Shown one piece after another: positions 40,592 through 51,308 of a stretch of DNA of 58,540 nucleotides. The number at the start of each line of letters is the position of its first letter. Position 1 is the stretch's first letter. The translations under genes were made by a program, and so were the position numbers. Location: NCBI RefSeq assembly GCF_000285495.1, contig NZ_HE610976.1, positions 152,007-210,546 on the forward strand, given 5' to 3'. Below the pieces are notes generated by a model. The model was not told where the DNA came from. It saw only the letters and a list, made by a program, of their open reading frames with translations, and searched no databases. The stretch is from Oceanobacillus massiliensis str. N'diop. Lineage in GTDB: Bacteria; Bacillota; Bacilli; Bacillales; Amphibacillaceae.

Positions 40592-41400
40592 TACTCCATC
40601 ACCCGTTTATCTGTTTTAAAGCCATAACTCTCAAAAAGCTGCTGACTCGTTTCGTTCCGTGCATAATCATAAAAGAGACTCATTGCCTCTTCCTTTTCCT
40701 GACTTTGGTCGTTCTCACTTTGGATTGCCGCTAAATAATAATGAATCGACGGATGGATGGCGGGATCAATTCCTTCCAGGATAGAGGCATTATTTGAGTG
40801 GACAAGGTCGCTTGCATATACCATCCCCACTTCAACATCCCCGTTATCGACCAGTGTCAGCACCTGTTGAACATCATTTGTAAATATCAAACGATCCTGC
40901 AGTTGCTGCCAGACTCCCATTTTTTGAAGAACCTGTTTCGCATACGTCCCTGCCGGCACAACATCAGGAGTACCAATTGCCAGCTCCAAATCCAGCTTCA
41001 AAAAATCTTCAACAGATTGAAGTTCAGACTTCCCCGATTTAATAAACACCAATTCATTTTCAAATATTGCTGTACCCTGTTTAATCAAATCAGTTTCCTC
41101 TAAGAGCCTATAATCCTTTTCAGAAGCAGAAAAAAATAAATCAATTGGTGCGCCCTGTTCAATCTGTTTCCTTAAAGTACCTGAACCGCCAAAATTATAG
41201 TTAAGTTTGATTGCCGGATATTCTGCTTCAAAGGCCGACTTCAATTCCAATAAGCTTTCTGTCATGCTCGATGCTGCAGAGATGGTAAGCTCGACCATGT
41301 CCTGGTCTTCCCTCGTTGAGTTCGTACATCCAGATAATAATACGAGTACCAGAAAGAAACTAATCTTTATCCTAGTCACATTCTTCATCCCTTTGGTCAA
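40591..41400 (-). CDS. modA: Molybdate-binding lipoprotein ModA
   Basis: Extracellular molybdate receptor. Lipobox LLSGC (Cys25), then the ModA domain with oxyanion-binding SAASSMTESLLELKSAF, NFGGSGTLRKQIEQGAPIDLF and GTPDVVPAGTYAKQVL. The listed start is TTG at 41400, overlapping the moaB stop (TTGA). An internal GTG at 41379, nine nt after AAAGGG, gives an equally good 18-residue signal peptide and may be the true start. Confidence 0.93.
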   Translation of the reverse strand: MTKGMKNVTRIKISFFLVLVLLSGCTNSTREDQDMVELTISAASSMTESLLELKSAFEAEYPAIKLNYNFGGSGTLRKQIEQGAPIDLFFSASEKDYRLLEETDLIKQGTAIFENELVFIKSGKSELQSVEDFLKLDLELAIGTPDVVPAGTYAKQVLQKMGVWQQLQDRLIFTNDVQQVLTLVDNGDVEVGMVYASDLVHSNNASILEGIDPAIHPSIHYYLAAIQSENDQSQEKEEAMSLFYDYARNETSQQLFESYGFKTDKRVME

Positions 41401-41906
41401 GTTAAATCTTTCTTTATTTCCGTTACCATATGCACAAGTTCTGGTAAGATCAGTTTCTCCATTGCTAATGTAACCGCACCAGCAGATCCTGGCAATGCGA
41501 AGACAATCCGATTGTTCACTACCCCGCTGGCAGCACGCGACAGCATACTTGCAGTGCCTATATCCTGCTGATAGCTCAGATACCGGAACAACTCCCCAAA
41601 TCCAGGCAGTTCCTTGTCGAACAGATGCTGAATGGATTCGATCGTTACATCCCGATTGGAAATGCCCGTTCCGCCATTGAGGATCACTGCTTCAATTTCT
41701 TTGCTATGAACTGCTTCCGCAACTGTCTGCTCGATCAACTCTGTTTCATCCGGGATTATCTTATATAAATTTACCTGATGATTGGAAGCATGCAGCTGTT
41801 CCACGATCAGTTTACCGCTCTTATCTGTATCTTTATCCCTTGTATCGCTAACCGTTATAACGGCACAAGCTACCCTTTTTAGATAATTGGAAGGTTGTGT
41901 ATGCAT
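41397..41906 (-). CDS. moaB: Molybdopterin adenylyltransferase-like protein MoaB/MogA
   Basis: Molybdenum-cofactor protein that adenylylates molybdopterin before metal insertion by MoeA. 169 residues: AVITVSDTRDKDTDKSG, LNGGTGISNRDVTIE (the MoCF signature) and FALPGSAGAVTLAMEKL. Same family as MogA; in Bacillus the gene is called moaB. Weakly coupled to modA by a 4-bp overlap. Confidence 0.94.
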   Translation of the reverse strand: MHTQPSNYLKRVACAVITVSDTRDKDTDKSGKLIVEQLHASNHQVNLYKIIPDETELIEQTVAEAVHSKEIEAVILNGGTGISNRDVTIESIQHLFDKELPGFGELFRYLSYQQDIGTASMLSRAASGVVNNRIVFALPGSAGAVTLAMEKLILPELVHMVTEIKKDLT

Positions 41907-41940
41907 GTTTAAGAATCTCCCCTCCTATTCAGTTTGACTG

Positions 41941-42210
41941 TTATCCCCCACTTACCGGCGGAATGAATGCGACCGTATCACCTGCCTGAACACTATCATC
42001 ATTCACGGCATATTCTTCATTGATTGCCGTCATTGCATGTTCGAGGACAAGGCTATATCGCTGCTGAAGAAAATGCTTTAGATCTGCAACCGTAATTGTT
42101 TCTATTTTATCTGCTTTCATATTATCTGCTTTTAACCTTTCTATTTCGACCTCCAGTTTATCCCGGCCTGCCTGTTCTTGTAATTGGGCAAAAAGCAGAA
42201 TTGTAATCAT
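41941..42210 (-). CDS. moaD: Molybdopterin synthase sulfur carrier subunit MoaD
   Basis: Ubiquitin-like sulfur carrier of 89 residues. It ends in the essential Gly-Gly (PPVSGG), which is adenylated by the MoeB-like protein and thiocarboxylated. The middle contains an insertion (MKADKIETI) relative to shorter MoaD proteins. It lies 1 bp after moaE, its partner subunit. Confidence 0.94.
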   Translation of the reverse strand: MITILLFAQLQEQAGRDKLEVEIERLKADNMKADKIETITVADLKHFLQQRYSLVLEHAMTAINEEYAVNDDSVQAGDTVAFIPPVSGG

Positions 42211-42211
42211 C

Positions 42212-42679
42212 TTAATCCTCCTTTGTCACTGACGCCCCGTCCGGAAACGAGACATTTTCCAACTGATCGCCAATCCACATTTCACCATTTTCCCAGTGTT
42301 CTTTTTTCCAAATAGGCACCATTTGCTTTATTCGTTCAATTGCATATTCATTTGCCTGATAGGCAGCCTTACGATGGGGGGAAGAAACTGCGATGACCAC
42401 CGCAATGTCGGATATATCCAGGCGTCCGATACGATGGGAAATGGCAACTCTTGTGTCTGGCCATTTATGCTGGATTTCTTCGCCGATTTGTGTAAACATT
42501 TTAAGCGCCATCGGAACATATGCCTGATATTCCAAATAGATGGTGCGTCTTCCCTTTGTCCATTCCCTGACTGTACCGATAAAGGTTGTGATTGCCCCAG
42601 CTTCATTACGCATTACTTTTTGTACCAGCTTTTCTACCTCAATCGGTTCTTTTCCGATTTCAAATAAACGTTCATCCAT
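42212..42679 (-). CDS. moaE: Molybdopterin synthase catalytic subunit MoaE
   Basis: Adds two sulfurs from MoaD to cyclic pyranopterin monophosphate. 155 residues: GAITTFIGTVREWTKG, YLEYQAYVPMALK, HRIGRLDISDIAVVIAVSSPHR and the catalytic-lysine segment PIWKKEHW. AAGGA nine nt upstream supports the ATG at 42679, which overlaps the end of moeA by 8 bp. Confidence 0.96.
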   Translation of the reverse strand: MDERLFEIGKEPIEVEKLVQKVMRNEAGAITTFIGTVREWTKGRRTIYLEYQAYVPMALKMFTQIGEEIQHKWPDTRVAISHRIGRLDISDIAVVIAVSSPHRKAAYQANEYAIERIKQMVPIWKKEHWENGEMWIGDQLENVSFPDGASVTKED

Positions 42680-43970
42680 TGGGAATAGTCCTTGTTTCGT
42701 TGACTTCACTATTAAAAGGCATGCCTTGCTGATCCTCCAGTATCATGACAGAAACCCTTTCTCCCGCATGATATCCAACTGTTCCACCAGGGAGAACAAT
42801 CAGACCTGCTGCACCAGCGAGTGATGTGACCGCATGCGATTTGTCCAATCCAACCGGGTCGGCAAGAAGTTTTCCCTCTTTCACGATTAAGGAGGATCTT
42901 ATAAACCTGTCAAACGGATTCGCTGTTGGATAACCCGTTCCAAGTTCTGCAGTTTCTATCCGTAATAAAGGGCATGCAGCATGCTGGAATGTCCGAATAA
43001 CAGGACGTGAATACAATTCAAAACCTACGTAGCATGCAGATGGATTTCCCGACAAGCCAAATAAAAGTTTCCCGTCCTTTTCTGCTATGGTTGTGACACT
43101 GCCCGGCCGCATGGCGATTTTATTGAATAATACATGTGCACCCAACTTTTCATAGATTACCGGTAGCAGATCATAGTCACCAACAGATACTCCACCTGTA
43201 GTAATTAACATATCCACTCCTTCGAGCGCTTCTTTGACCTGACTGTAACAAGTTTCAATGTCATCACTGAACTGGCCGAAATAAATCGGTTCACCGCCTG
43301 CTCTAACAATTTGTGAAACGATCATATAGGCATTGCTGTTTCTGATTTTCCCTGGCTGCAGTGGCTGATCAAGTTCGAGCAGCTCACTTCCTGTGGCAAT
43401 AATACCAACTTTGGGCTTTTTACCGACAGGGACATATTTATATCCAAATGTTGCGAGCAGTGCGACTGTCCCAGGATTGATAAACGTGCCCTTATCAAGT
43501 AAAACCTCCCCTTTTTGGATATCTTCTCCGGTAAATGAAATATTTTGACCCGCAGCACTATTTCGATCCAGTTGAATGTAGTTTTTCCCATCGATTTGCT
43601 GCTCATATACATGTTCAAACATGACCACCGCATCACAATCAAAAGGAATCTCCGCCCCCGTCATGATCCGGATTGCCTGATTTTCGTCTACTGATTCTCT
43701 GAATACACTTCCGGCGCCAATCTCACCGATAATCTCCAGCAATATGGGGTTTGTACGTGAGCATGATACAGTGTCCTTTGACCGGATAGCAAAACCGTCA
43801 TATAGCGACCTGTCAAAATAGGGAACGGGATGATCGGCAATGATAGATTCACTGAGAAATCGGCCATAGCTTTGCTCGATGGAAATATGCTCAGTTTGGC
43901 CTTGGTGAGCGAACTCCATCACCTTTTCTATTGCTTCATTGACTTTTATAGGAAATCTTTGCTCAACCAT
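42672..43970 (-). CDS. moeA: Molybdopterin molybdenumtransferase MoeA
   Basis: Inserts molybdate into adenylylated molybdopterin. 432 residues with PYFDRSLYDGFAIRS, RIMTGAEIPFDCDAVVMFE, the MoCF signature TTGGVSVGDYD and FGLSGNPSACYV, then the small C-terminal domain. GAGG eight nt before the ATG at 43970 decides the start; a GTG three codons earlier is inside the RBS region. Confidence 0.96.
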   Translation of the reverse strand: MVEQRFPIKVNEAIEKVMEFAHQGQTEHISIEQSYGRFLSESIIADHPVPYFDRSLYDGFAIRSKDTVSCSRTNPILLEIIGEIGAGSVFRESVDENQAIRIMTGAEIPFDCDAVVMFEHVYEQQIDGKNYIQLDRNSAAGQNISFTGEDIQKGEVLLDKGTFINPGTVALLATFGYKYVPVGKKPKVGIIATGSELLELDQPLQPGKIRNSNAYMIVSQIVRAGGEPIYFGQFSDDIETCYSQVKEALEGVDMLITTGGVSVGDYDLLPVIYEKLGAHVLFNKIAMRPGSVTTIAEKDGKLLFGLSGNPSACYVGFELYSRPVIRTFQHAACPLLRIETAELGTGYPTANPFDRFIRSSLIVKEGKLLADPVGLDKSHAVTSLAGAAGLIVLPGGTVGYHAGERVSVMILEDQQGMPFNSEVNETRTIPNG

Positions 43971-43981
43971 TTTCCACACCT

Positions 43982-44992
43982 CTATCCTACTAATTGATAA
44001 TAAATACGCTTTGCCTTTTCAATTGAATTGGTTCCATGGATCAGTGTCCTGCCGTCTGAAAAAAATACAATTCGGTAGGATTCATATTCGATCGATAACA
44101 AAAATTCATTTGTAACCATTGGTTTTAGATGGATTAATTTTTTCGATAGATCGTCTAAGGAAACTCCCCGGGCCGATCTGATCTGTACCGTATTCCGGCC
44201 ACATAATATTTCCGTCTTCGTTCGTGAATCGCTGTTTAAAAATGGGTAACTTGGATCAATGCCGCATGTTGGACAGTCTCTTTTCCTTGCCCGTTCAACA
44301 TCAATCATTTGATATTGATTATTCCATAAATCAAACATTACCAGCTTGGTTCGCATTGCCTTCCGATCCCCTACCAATATTTTCATCGCTTCTGTTGTCT
44401 GATGAGCCGCAGCCATCTGTACTGCCGGGGAAATGATTCCGGCAGCATCACACGTAGCGCCGGAGAATGTCAATGGTCCAAGCAGGCACTGCAGGCAAGG
44501 GGTTTCGTTCGGCATTATCGTATAACTCATGCCAGTACTACCAGCACATGAGCCAAAAATCCAGGCTATTTGTTGTTGATGGAGAAGGTCATTCAGCATA
44601 AACCGTGTGTCGAAATTATCAGTGGAATCGATGACCAGGTCGATATCCTTTAAGAAAGGGAGGAGGGTTATTGCTGTTGCGTCTATAACATGTGCTGCAA
44701 TTACCGTATTTGAGTTGATCTTCTGTAATCTTGATTGAGCCGCTATTGCCTTTGGAGTCTGTTTCTCTGCATCTTCTTCTGAATAGAGCTGCTGTCTCTG
44801 CAGATTGCTTTCATCCACATAGTCCCTGTCGATAAGGGTTAGCTTTCCAATGCCGGCACGTGTCAGACTTTCCGCATTCGCAGAACCTAATGCACCACAT
44901 CCTATAATCAGAACATGCTGCTCCATAAGCCTCTTTTGACCTTTTTCACCAATTGGCTTAAACCGCATCTGCCGGGAATAGCGTTCCTGCAT
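43982..44992 (-). CDS. moeB: MoaD-activating adenylyltransferase (MoeB/ThiF family)
   Basis: Activates the C-terminal Gly of MoaD (or ThiS) with ATP. 336 residues: nucleotide motif IIGCGALGSANAESL, DRDYVDESNLQRQ, the CxxC zinc pairs CLQC and CPTC, and a cysteine in GATCDAAG. The C-terminal 75 residues are an extra region beyond the E1-like core, not a clear rhodanese. Its place before moeA and after moaA favours MoaD as the substrate over ThiS. Confidence 0.88.
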   Translation of the reverse strand: MQERYSRQMRFKPIGEKGQKRLMEQHVLIIGCGALGSANAESLTRAGIGKLTLIDRDYVDESNLQRQQLYSEEDAEKQTPKAIAAQSRLQKINSNTVIAAHVIDATAITLLPFLKDIDLVIDSTDNFDTRFMLNDLLHQQQIAWIFGSCAGSTGMSYTIMPNETPCLQCLLGPLTFSGATCDAAGIISPAVQMAAAHQTTEAMKILVGDRKAMRTKLVMFDLWNNQYQMIDVERARKRDCPTCGIDPSYPFLNSDSRTKTEILCGRNTVQIRSARGVSLDDLSKKLIHLKPMVTNEFLLSIEYESYRIVFFSDGRTLIHGTNSIEKAKRIYYQLVG

Positions 44993-45049
44993 GACATTAT
45001 CTCCTTCCTATTGTATATCTTCCTTTAAGCTGTACACATGCGACTGAAC

Positions 45050-46069
45050 TTAGCCGCCGATATAGGACATTTCTATCTTTTTCTTTTTTGCGGCAGACGC
45101 TTCGGTTCGTTCATCCGAATAACGGTCCGTTCTGTTATTCCATCTTGCTTCAATGCTTGATTTCAACGCTTCTTCACTTATGTCTGACCGCAAAAGCTGC
45201 CTGAGATCAAATCCCTCTGAAGCAAACAGGCACGTGTAGAGCTTTCCATCTGCAGCAATTCGGGCACGTGTACAGGATGCGCAAAAAGACTCCGACACGG
45301 ACGTAATAAAACCAATCTCCGCATTTTCATCAGCATAACGGTAACGCCTGGCCACTTCACCTCTATAGGAAGGATCGATCGGCTCCAGCCTATAATGCTG
45401 ATTGAGCAGCTGGAGAATTTCACCCTTTGTAATGACCTTTTGGTAATTCCATCCATTTGTCTGTCCAACATCCATAAACTCGATAAATCGCAGGGGAATC
45501 TCTTTTTCCTTAAAGTAAGCGGCCATTGGAATGATCTCTTGTACATTCATTCCTTTTTTTACTACCATGTTGACCTTCACTCCCAATCCCGCTTCCTTTG
45601 CCTTGTCTATGCTATTTAGGATTCTTGCGGGTCCAGTGTTGCTGTCATTGATTGTTTTGAATACGGTATCGTCCAAGGCATCCAGACTGACATTAACCCG
45701 CTTCAGTCCAGCATCCTTCAGCTTCTTTGCCATATTCCCAAGCATCATTCCATTGGTCGTCAATGCAATATCCTCCAAGCCATCGATGGCAGTCAGTTTC
45801 TCAATTAAAGTGGATATATCACGGCGTAAGAGAGGCTCCCCGCCGGTCAGCCTAATCTTCTTAACCCCTAATCCGACAAATATGACTGCCAGCCTTTCGA
45901 TTTCCTCAAAGCTCAGAAGCTGATCTTTTGGCAAGAACGCGAAATCCCTGCCGAATATTTCCCTTGGCATACAATAGGTACATCTGAAGTTACAGCGATC
46001 GATGACCGAAATTCGAAGATCACGCAGAGGTCTTCCCAATTTATCCGTTATGTATGACAAGCAATCCAC
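45050..46069 (-). CDS. moaA: GTP 3',8-cyclase MoaA
   Basis: Radical-SAM enzyme for the first step of molybdenum-cofactor synthesis. 339 residues: N-terminal 4Fe-4S motif CNFRCTYC (Cys26, 30, 33), the SAM GGE motif LTGGEPLLR, a second cluster with [18 protein letters not shown], and the conserved C-terminal Gly-Gly (SYIGG) that completes the active site. First gene of the minus-strand run moaA-moeB-moeA-moaE-moaD-moaB-modA-modB. Confidence 0.97.
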   Translation of the reverse strand: MDCLSYITDKLGRPLRDLRISVIDRCNFRCTYCMPREIFGRDFAFLPKDQLLSFEEIERLAVIFVGLGVKKIRLTGGEPLLRRDISTLIEKLTAIDGLEDIALTTNGMMLGNMAKKLKDAGLKRVNVSLDALDDTVFKTINDSNTGPARILNSIDKAKEAGLGVKVNMVVKKGMNVQEIIPMAAYFKEKEIPLRFIEFMDVGQTNGWNYQKVITKGEILQLLNQHYRLEPIDPSYRGEVARRYRYADENAEIGFITSVSESFCASCTRARIAADGKLYTCLFASEGFDLRQLLRSDISEEALKSSIEARWNNRTDRYSDERTEASAAKKKKIEMSYIGG

Positions 46070-46111
46070 TCCTTCCCCAACAATAAAACTAAAGTTATTA
46101 GAAATATCACT

Positions 46112-46141
46112 ATTATCTCATAACTTAGCGGTGCCTGTCAC
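46112..46141 (-). promoter_or_regulatory. Promoter of the moaA operon
   Basis: Minus strand GTGACA (46136-46141), 18-bp spacer, GATAAT (46112-46117), about 40 bp before moaA. The -35 lies in GTGACAGGCACC, which resembles a short motif common in Bacillaceae intergenic regions. Confidence 0.5.
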
Positions 46142-46156
46142 TACCCGAATTTTGTC

Positions 46157-46190
46157 GAAAAAAACAGTAGGCTGTATTTGCCTACTGTCT
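46157..46190 (-). terminator. Terminator after uvrA
   Basis: 9-bp stem ACAGTAGGC/GCCTACTGT with a short loop, followed on the minus strand by T7, about 10 bp past the uvrA stop. Confidence 0.88.
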
Positions 46191-46199
46191 CTATGATTC

Positions 46200-49082
46200 T
46201 TATTTCGTACTGCTGACTTTTTCTTTTTCTGCTACCGATTCTTCCATTCGCTTTCGATCACGTTCCAGAATGGATTTTAAATATTTACCTGTATAGGATA
46301 TATCGGCATTCTCTGCAATTTTTTCTGGTGTTCCGACGGCAACTATCTGTCCACCACGGTCACCGCCTTCTGGACCAAGATCGATAATGTGGTCTGCAGT
46401 TTTGATGACATCGAGATTGTGTTCGATAATCAATACGGAATCACCATTGTCTACAAGACGCTGCAGGACAGCGAGTAATCGCTTGATATCATCGGCATGG
46501 AGCCCTGTCGTCGGCTCATCCAGGATATAGAATGATTTTCCGTTGGAGCGTTTGTGAAGCTCACTTGCAAGCTTCACACGCTGCGCCTCACCGCCAGATA
46601 ATGTTGTGGCAGGCTGTCCGAGCTTCACATAACCAAGTCCTACATCATAGATTGTTTGCAGCTTACGTTTGATTTTTGGAATAGCAGAGAAAAATTCCAG
46701 TGCTTCCTCAACTCTCATATCAAGAATATCCGAAATCGTTTTCCCTTTGTATTTTACCTCCAGTGTCTCCCGATTATATCGTTTCCCGTGACATACATCA
46801 CAGGGAACATATACATCAGGAAGGAAGTGCATTTCAATTTTGATGATACCATCGCCACGGCAGGCTTCACAGCGCCCGCCTTTCACATTAAAGCTGAAAC
46901 GTCCCTTTTTATAGCCTCTAATCTTTGCCTCATTTGTTTGAGCATAGACATCACGAATATCGTCAAAAACCCCAATATATGTTGCTGGATTAGACCTTGG
47001 CGTTCTTCCGATCGGGGACTGGTCAATATCGATGATTTTCTCGATATGCTCGATCCCCTTCACCGCCTTATGCTTACCCGGCTTATATTTACCGCGATAC
47101 AATGCCTTTGCCAGGGACTGATAGATAACCGAATTTACCAAGGTGCTTTTCCCGGAACCGGAGACACCCGTTACGACCGTCATCAAACCAATTGGAATCT
47201 TAGCGGAGATATTCTTCAAATTGTTTTCTGACGCCCCAATGACTTCAATCTTACGCTTATCCGCTTTTCGGCGTTTAGATGGGAGCGGCACAAAATCTTT
47301 CCCCGACAAATATCTTCCTGTCAGTGAATTTTGGTTCTTCATCACCTTTTCGGGTGTGTCACTTGCGACGATTGTCCCGCCATGTTCACCTGCACCAGGA
47401 CCAATATCAATCAGCCAATCGGCGGCAAGCATGGTGTCCTCATCATGTTCCACCACAATCAGTGAATTATCGAGATCCCGCATTTTCTTCAACGTATCAA
47501 TCAAACGGTCATTATCACGCTGGTGCAGACCTATGGATGGCTCGTCCAATACATAGAGCACCCCGGTTAATGCTGAACCAATTTGTGTGGCAAGTCTGAT
47601 TCGCTGCGCTTCTCCGCCCGATAATGTACCTGCAGCTCTTGAGAGGGTGAGATAATCCAGTCCAACATTATTTAGGAATTCCAGACGATTATCGATTTCC
47701 TTCAAAATCATTTTGGCAATCTGCTTTTCCTTATCGGTCAAATGCAAATGACTGAAGAAGTCAACTGCTTCTACAATTGAAAAATCAGTAACCTTACTGA
47801 TATGCATACCATTAATCAAAACGGCCAATGCCTCTTCCTTCAATCTGTAGCCCTTACAAGTTGGACAGTTTTTCTGCGCCATGTATTTTTCCAATGTCTC
47901 TCGAATAAAGTCCGAGGACGTTTCCTTGTAACGACGGGCTACATTATGGACCACACCCTCAAATAAAATGTCATTACTCCGCGTACTCCCGAAATCATTT
48001 ACATAATGGAAATGGATTTTTTCCTTGCCGCTGCCATAAAGGAGCTTATCCATTTTATCTTTTGGGAGGTCCTTGACAGGGATATTCATATCAATATCGA
48101 AATGTTTACAGACACTTTTCAGAAGCTGCGGATAATATTGGGAGCTAATTGGTTCCCAAGGTGCAATCGCATTTTCCTTCAAGGTTCTTTCCCAATCAGG
48201 AATCACAAGATCGACATCCACTTCCAGCTTCGTACCAAGCCCATCACACGTAGGACAGGCACCAAAGGGGCTGTTAAAAGAGAAAAGTCTCGGTTCCAGT
48301 TCATCAATTGAAAATCCGCAAATTGGGCAGGCGTGATGCTCACTGAAGGTCAGCTCTTCTTCACCGATGACGTCAACGATTATTTTACCTTCCCCAAGCC
48401 GCAGTGCCGTTTCAATGGAATCACTCAGACGGCCGGCTACACCTTCTTTTATTACGACACGATCGACAACAACTTCAATCGAATGCTTTTTATTTTTTTC
48501 AAGCTTTATTTCTTCACTGACCTCACGCATTTCCTTATCTACACGGATACGGACAAAGCCTTCCTGTTTAAGCTTTTCGAAAACCTTTGCATGCTCTCCT
48601 TTTCTTCCGCTTACGACTGGAGCCATAATTTGCAGTTTAGTCCGTTCTGGATATTCCATGATACGGTCCACCATTTGCTGAACCGTTTGGGAACTGATTT
48701 CAATTCCGTGTTTTGGACAAGTCGGGCGGCCAACGCGTGCATAAAGCAAACGAAGGTAATCATAAATTTCAGTTACGGTTCCAACCGTTGACCTTGGATT
48801 CTTGCTTGTCGTTTTCTGATCGATTGAAATTGCCGGTGACAGTCCTTCAATCACATCTACATCCGGCTTATCCATCTGGCCGAGAAATTGTCTTGCATAA
48901 GAAGACAGCGATTCAACATAGCGACGTTGTCCTTCTGCATAAATCGTATCAAATGCAAGTGAAGATTTCCCGGATCCGGATAATCCGGTAACAACCACCA
49001 GCTTATTTTTTGGTATATCGATGTCCACGTTTTTCAAGTTATGGGCACGTGCACCCCTTATTACAATTGATTTAGTAGGCAT
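46200..49082 (-). CDS. uvrA: Excinuclease ABC subunit A
   Basis: Damage-recognition ATPase of nucleotide excision repair. 960 residues with two ABC modules: Walker [15 protein letters not shown] near residue 32 and [14 protein letters not shown] near 640; two LSGGEAQR signatures; zinc modules [13 protein letters not shown]...CPTC and CEACRGDG...CDVC. It ends in a charged 20-residue tail. AAGGATGAGCTGTTC precedes the ATG. Eight bp after uvrB; the pair shares the SOS promoter. Confidence 0.98.
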   Translation of the reverse strand: MPTKSIVIRGARAHNLKNVDIDIPKNKLVVVTGLSGSGKSSLAFDTIYAEGQRRYVESLSSYARQFLGQMDKPDVDVIEGLSPAISIDQKTTSKNPRSTVGTVTEIYDYLRLLYARVGRPTCPKHGIEISSQTVQQMVDRIMEYPERTKLQIMAPVVSGRKGEHAKVFEKLKQEGFVRIRVDKEMREVSEEIKLEKNKKHSIEVVVDRVVIKEGVAGRLSDSIETALRLGEGKIIVDVIGEEELTFSEHHACPICGFSIDELEPRLFSFNSPFGACPTCDGLGTKLEVDVDLVIPDWERTLKENAIAPWEPISSQYYPQLLKSVCKHFDIDMNIPVKDLPKDKMDKLLYGSGKEKIHFHYVNDFGSTRSNDILFEGVVHNVARRYKETSSDFIRETLEKYMAQKNCPTCKGYRLKEEALAVLINGMHISKVTDFSIVEAVDFFSHLHLTDKEKQIAKMILKEIDNRLEFLNNVGLDYLTLSRAAGTLSGGEAQRIRLATQIGSALTGVLYVLDEPSIGLHQRDNDRLIDTLKKMRDLDNSLIVVEHDEDTMLAADWLIDIGPGAGEHGGTIVASDTPEKVMKNQNSLTGRYLSGKDFVPLPSKRRKADKRKIEVIGASENNLKNISAKIPIGLMTVVTGVSGSGKSTLVNSVIYQSLAKALYRGKYKPGKHKAVKGIEHIEKIIDIDQSPIGRTPRSNPATYIGVFDDIRDVYAQTNEAKIRGYKKGRFSFNVKGGRCEACRGDGIIKIEMHFLPDVYVPCDVCHGKRYNRETLEVKYKGKTISDILDMRVEEALEFFSAIPKIKRKLQTIYDVGLGYVKLGQPATTLSGGEAQRVKLASELHKRSNGKSFYILDEPTTGLHADDIKRLLAVLQRLVDNGDSVLIIEHNLDVIKTADHIIDLGPEGGDRGGQIVAVGTPEKIAENADISYTGKYLKSILERDRKRMEESVAEKEKVSSTK

Positions 49083-49089
49083 GAACAGC

Positions 49090-51072
49090 TCATCCTTCCG
49101 CTTTTAATTCAAATATGACATCACGAAGTTCTGCTGCCTTTTCAAAGTCAAGCGATTTTGCAGCTTCCTTCATTTCTTTTTCCATCTTTTGAAGTACTTT
49201 CTCTTTGTCCTTTTTCGTCAATTTCGAGAGGCTTCTTGCTTTACCTCCGTCAGATTCCTTATCCTCTGCTGCAACGGTCGCTTTAATTACATCACGTACA
49301 TCTTTTCGAATTGTTTTCGGTGTGATGCCATGCTTTTCATTAAATTCCATTTGAATGGTCCGTCTTCTTGATGTCTCATCGATTGCCAGCTGCATGGAGT
49401 TAGTAATTTTGTCTGCATACATGATGACTTTGCCATTTTGATTACGTGCTGCCCTTCCCATTGTCTGGATGAGAGAACGTTCAGACCTCAAGAATCCCTC
49501 TTTATCGGCATCAAGGATTGCAACAAGGGATACCTCTGGAATATCCAGACCTTCACGCAGCAAATTAATCCCAATTAGAACATCATATTTACCAACACGC
49601 AAATCGCGGATGACTTCAATACGTTCCAAAGTTTTAATCTCTGAATGCAGGTAGGCAACTTTGATTCCAATTTCTTTCAGGTAATCCGTTAAATCCTCTG
49701 ACATTTTTTTCGTAAGCGTTGTAACCAGAACACGTTCATTTTTATCTGAACGGATATTGATTTCTTCTATTAAATTATCAATCTGACCATCAATCGGGCG
49801 TATCTCAATCTCAGGATCCAGTAATCCTGTTGGCCGAATGATTTGTTCAGTCATTTCCGGATTATGCTCAAGCTCGTATGGGCCAGGAGTAGCAGACACA
49901 TATACGAGCTGCTTAGTCTTTTGTTCGAATTCCGCAAACTTCAACGGCCGGTTATCCATTGCTGACGGAAGCCTGAATCCATGATCGACCAAGACCTGCT
50001 TTCTCGCCTGGTCCCCATTATACATCCCTCTGATTTGTGGAAGGGTAACATGTGACTCGTCAATTACGACAAGGAAATCTTCCGGAAAGAAATCGATTAA
50101 CGTATATGGAGTCGCCCCAGCTTCCCTTAACGTTAAGTGGCGCGAATAATTCTCAATACCCGAACAGAAACCCATTTCACGCATCATTTCCAAATCGTAA
50201 TTGGTCCGCTGCTCCAGTCGCTGTGCTTCCAAAAGCTTGTTGCCCTCACGTAGCTCTTTCAATCGCCCTTCCAGTTCTTTTTCGATATTTTTAATCGCTA
50301 CTTTCATCTTTTCTTCACCTGTAACGAAGTGGGAAGCAGGAAAGATTGCAACATGCTCCCTGTCACCTATAATTTCACCCGTTAAGGCATCCACCTCACG
50401 AATCCGGTCAATCTCATCTCCGAAAAACTCTACACGTATACAATGCTCCTCTTTCGAAGCAGGGATAATCTCAACAGAATCCCCCCGTACGCGAAAAGTA
50501 CCGCGCTGGAAATTTATATCATTTCGGGCATACTGGATATCGACAAGTTCACGCAGCAGCTTATCGCGGTCCTTTTCCATACCCATCCGGAGGGAAAGAA
50601 CCTGATTGCGATATTCTTCCGGATTACCCAAACCATATATACACGACACACTGGCAACAATCAGGACATCATTTCGTTCGAACAAGGCTGATGTTGCCGA
50701 GTGACGCAGCTTATCGATTTCATCATTGATACTCGCATCTTTTTCGATAAATGTATCTGTTGATGGTACATATGCTTCCGGCTGGTAGTAATCATAATAG
50801 CTGACAAAGTATTCTACCGCATTGTTCGGGAAAAACTCTTTAAATTCACTATATAATTGACCCGCCAATGTTTTATTATGGGCGATTACCAGCGTTGGCC
50901 TGTTGATTTCCGTTATGACATTTGACATCGTAAAAGTCTTTCCAGTCCCGGTGGCGCCAAGCAATGTCTGATGACGCTGACCTTCAAGCACTTTCTCTGT
51001 AATCTCTTTTATCGCATTAGGCTGATCCCCTGCAGGCTGATATTTTGAAACCAATTCAAATTTGTCCTTCAC
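49090..51072 (-). CDS. uvrB: Excinuclease ABC subunit B
   Basis: Helicase-like subunit that verifies damage and loads UvrC. 660 residues: Walker [17 protein letters not shown], the beta-hairpin [26 protein letters not shown], helicase motif [11 protein letters not shown] and the C-terminal UVR domain ([19 protein letters not shown]). The start is the GTG at 51072 ([11 protein letters not shown]), eight nt after GGAGG, matching B. subtilis; the longer frame runs through the promoter. Confidence 0.97.
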   Translation of the reverse strand: MKDKFELVSKYQPAGDQPNAIKEITEKVLEGQRHQTLLGATGTGKTFTMSNVITEINRPTLVIAHNKTLAGQLYSEFKEFFPNNAVEYFVSYYDYYQPEAYVPSTDTFIEKDASINDEIDKLRHSATSALFERNDVLIVASVSCIYGLGNPEEYRNQVLSLRMGMEKDRDKLLRELVDIQYARNDINFQRGTFRVRGDSVEIIPASKEEHCIRVEFFGDEIDRIREVDALTGEIIGDREHVAIFPASHFVTGEEKMKVAIKNIEKELEGRLKELREGNKLLEAQRLEQRTNYDLEMMREMGFCSGIENYSRHLTLREAGATPYTLIDFFPEDFLVVIDESHVTLPQIRGMYNGDQARKQVLVDHGFRLPSAMDNRPLKFAEFEQKTKQLVYVSATPGPYELEHNPEMTEQIIRPTGLLDPEIEIRPIDGQIDNLIEEINIRSDKNERVLVTTLTKKMSEDLTDYLKEIGIKVAYLHSEIKTLERIEVIRDLRVGKYDVLIGINLLREGLDIPEVSLVAILDADKEGFLRSERSLIQTMGRAARNQNGKVIMYADKITNSMQLAIDETSRRRTIQMEFNEKHGITPKTIRKDVRDVIKATVAAEDKESDGGKARSLSKLTKKDKEKVLQKMEKEMKEAAKSLDFEKAAELRDVIFELKAEG

Positions 51073-51106
51073 AGATACATCCTCCGTTCCTTTCTTAATA
51101 CCTCTA

Positions 51107-51142
51107 ATTATATATATTAACATAAAAACGAACAAGTATTCG
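51107..51142 (-). promoter_or_regulatory. uvrBA promoter with LexA (SOS) box
   Basis: Minus strand TTGTTC (51130-51135), 17-bp spacer, TATAAT (51107-51112). Over the -35 lies CGAATACTTGTTCG (51129-51142), close to the Bacillus SOS box CGAAC-N4-GTTCG with one changed base in the left half. Repression by LexA and induction by DNA damage are expected. Confidence 0.82.
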
Positions 51143-51308
51143 ATTTTTTTGCTTCATGATCTTCTATTATAATACCCATATACCACGGCCGGAAATCATT
51201 TCGTCTTCCGCTTGCCTAAAATCAGACGAAAAATAGAGAGCTCCATACCGATGCGTTCAATGGGAATAAGGCGTTCTTGATGAACTAAGTCTTGTCGTCT
51301 TCCGGCAG

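Noticed and set aside
46130-46160. GTGACAGGCACC motif before moaA as a regulator site or riboswitch
   Set aside because: It resembles a short motif common between Bacillaceae genes, and nothing like a molybdenum-cofactor riboswitch fold is visible in the 40-nt leader.
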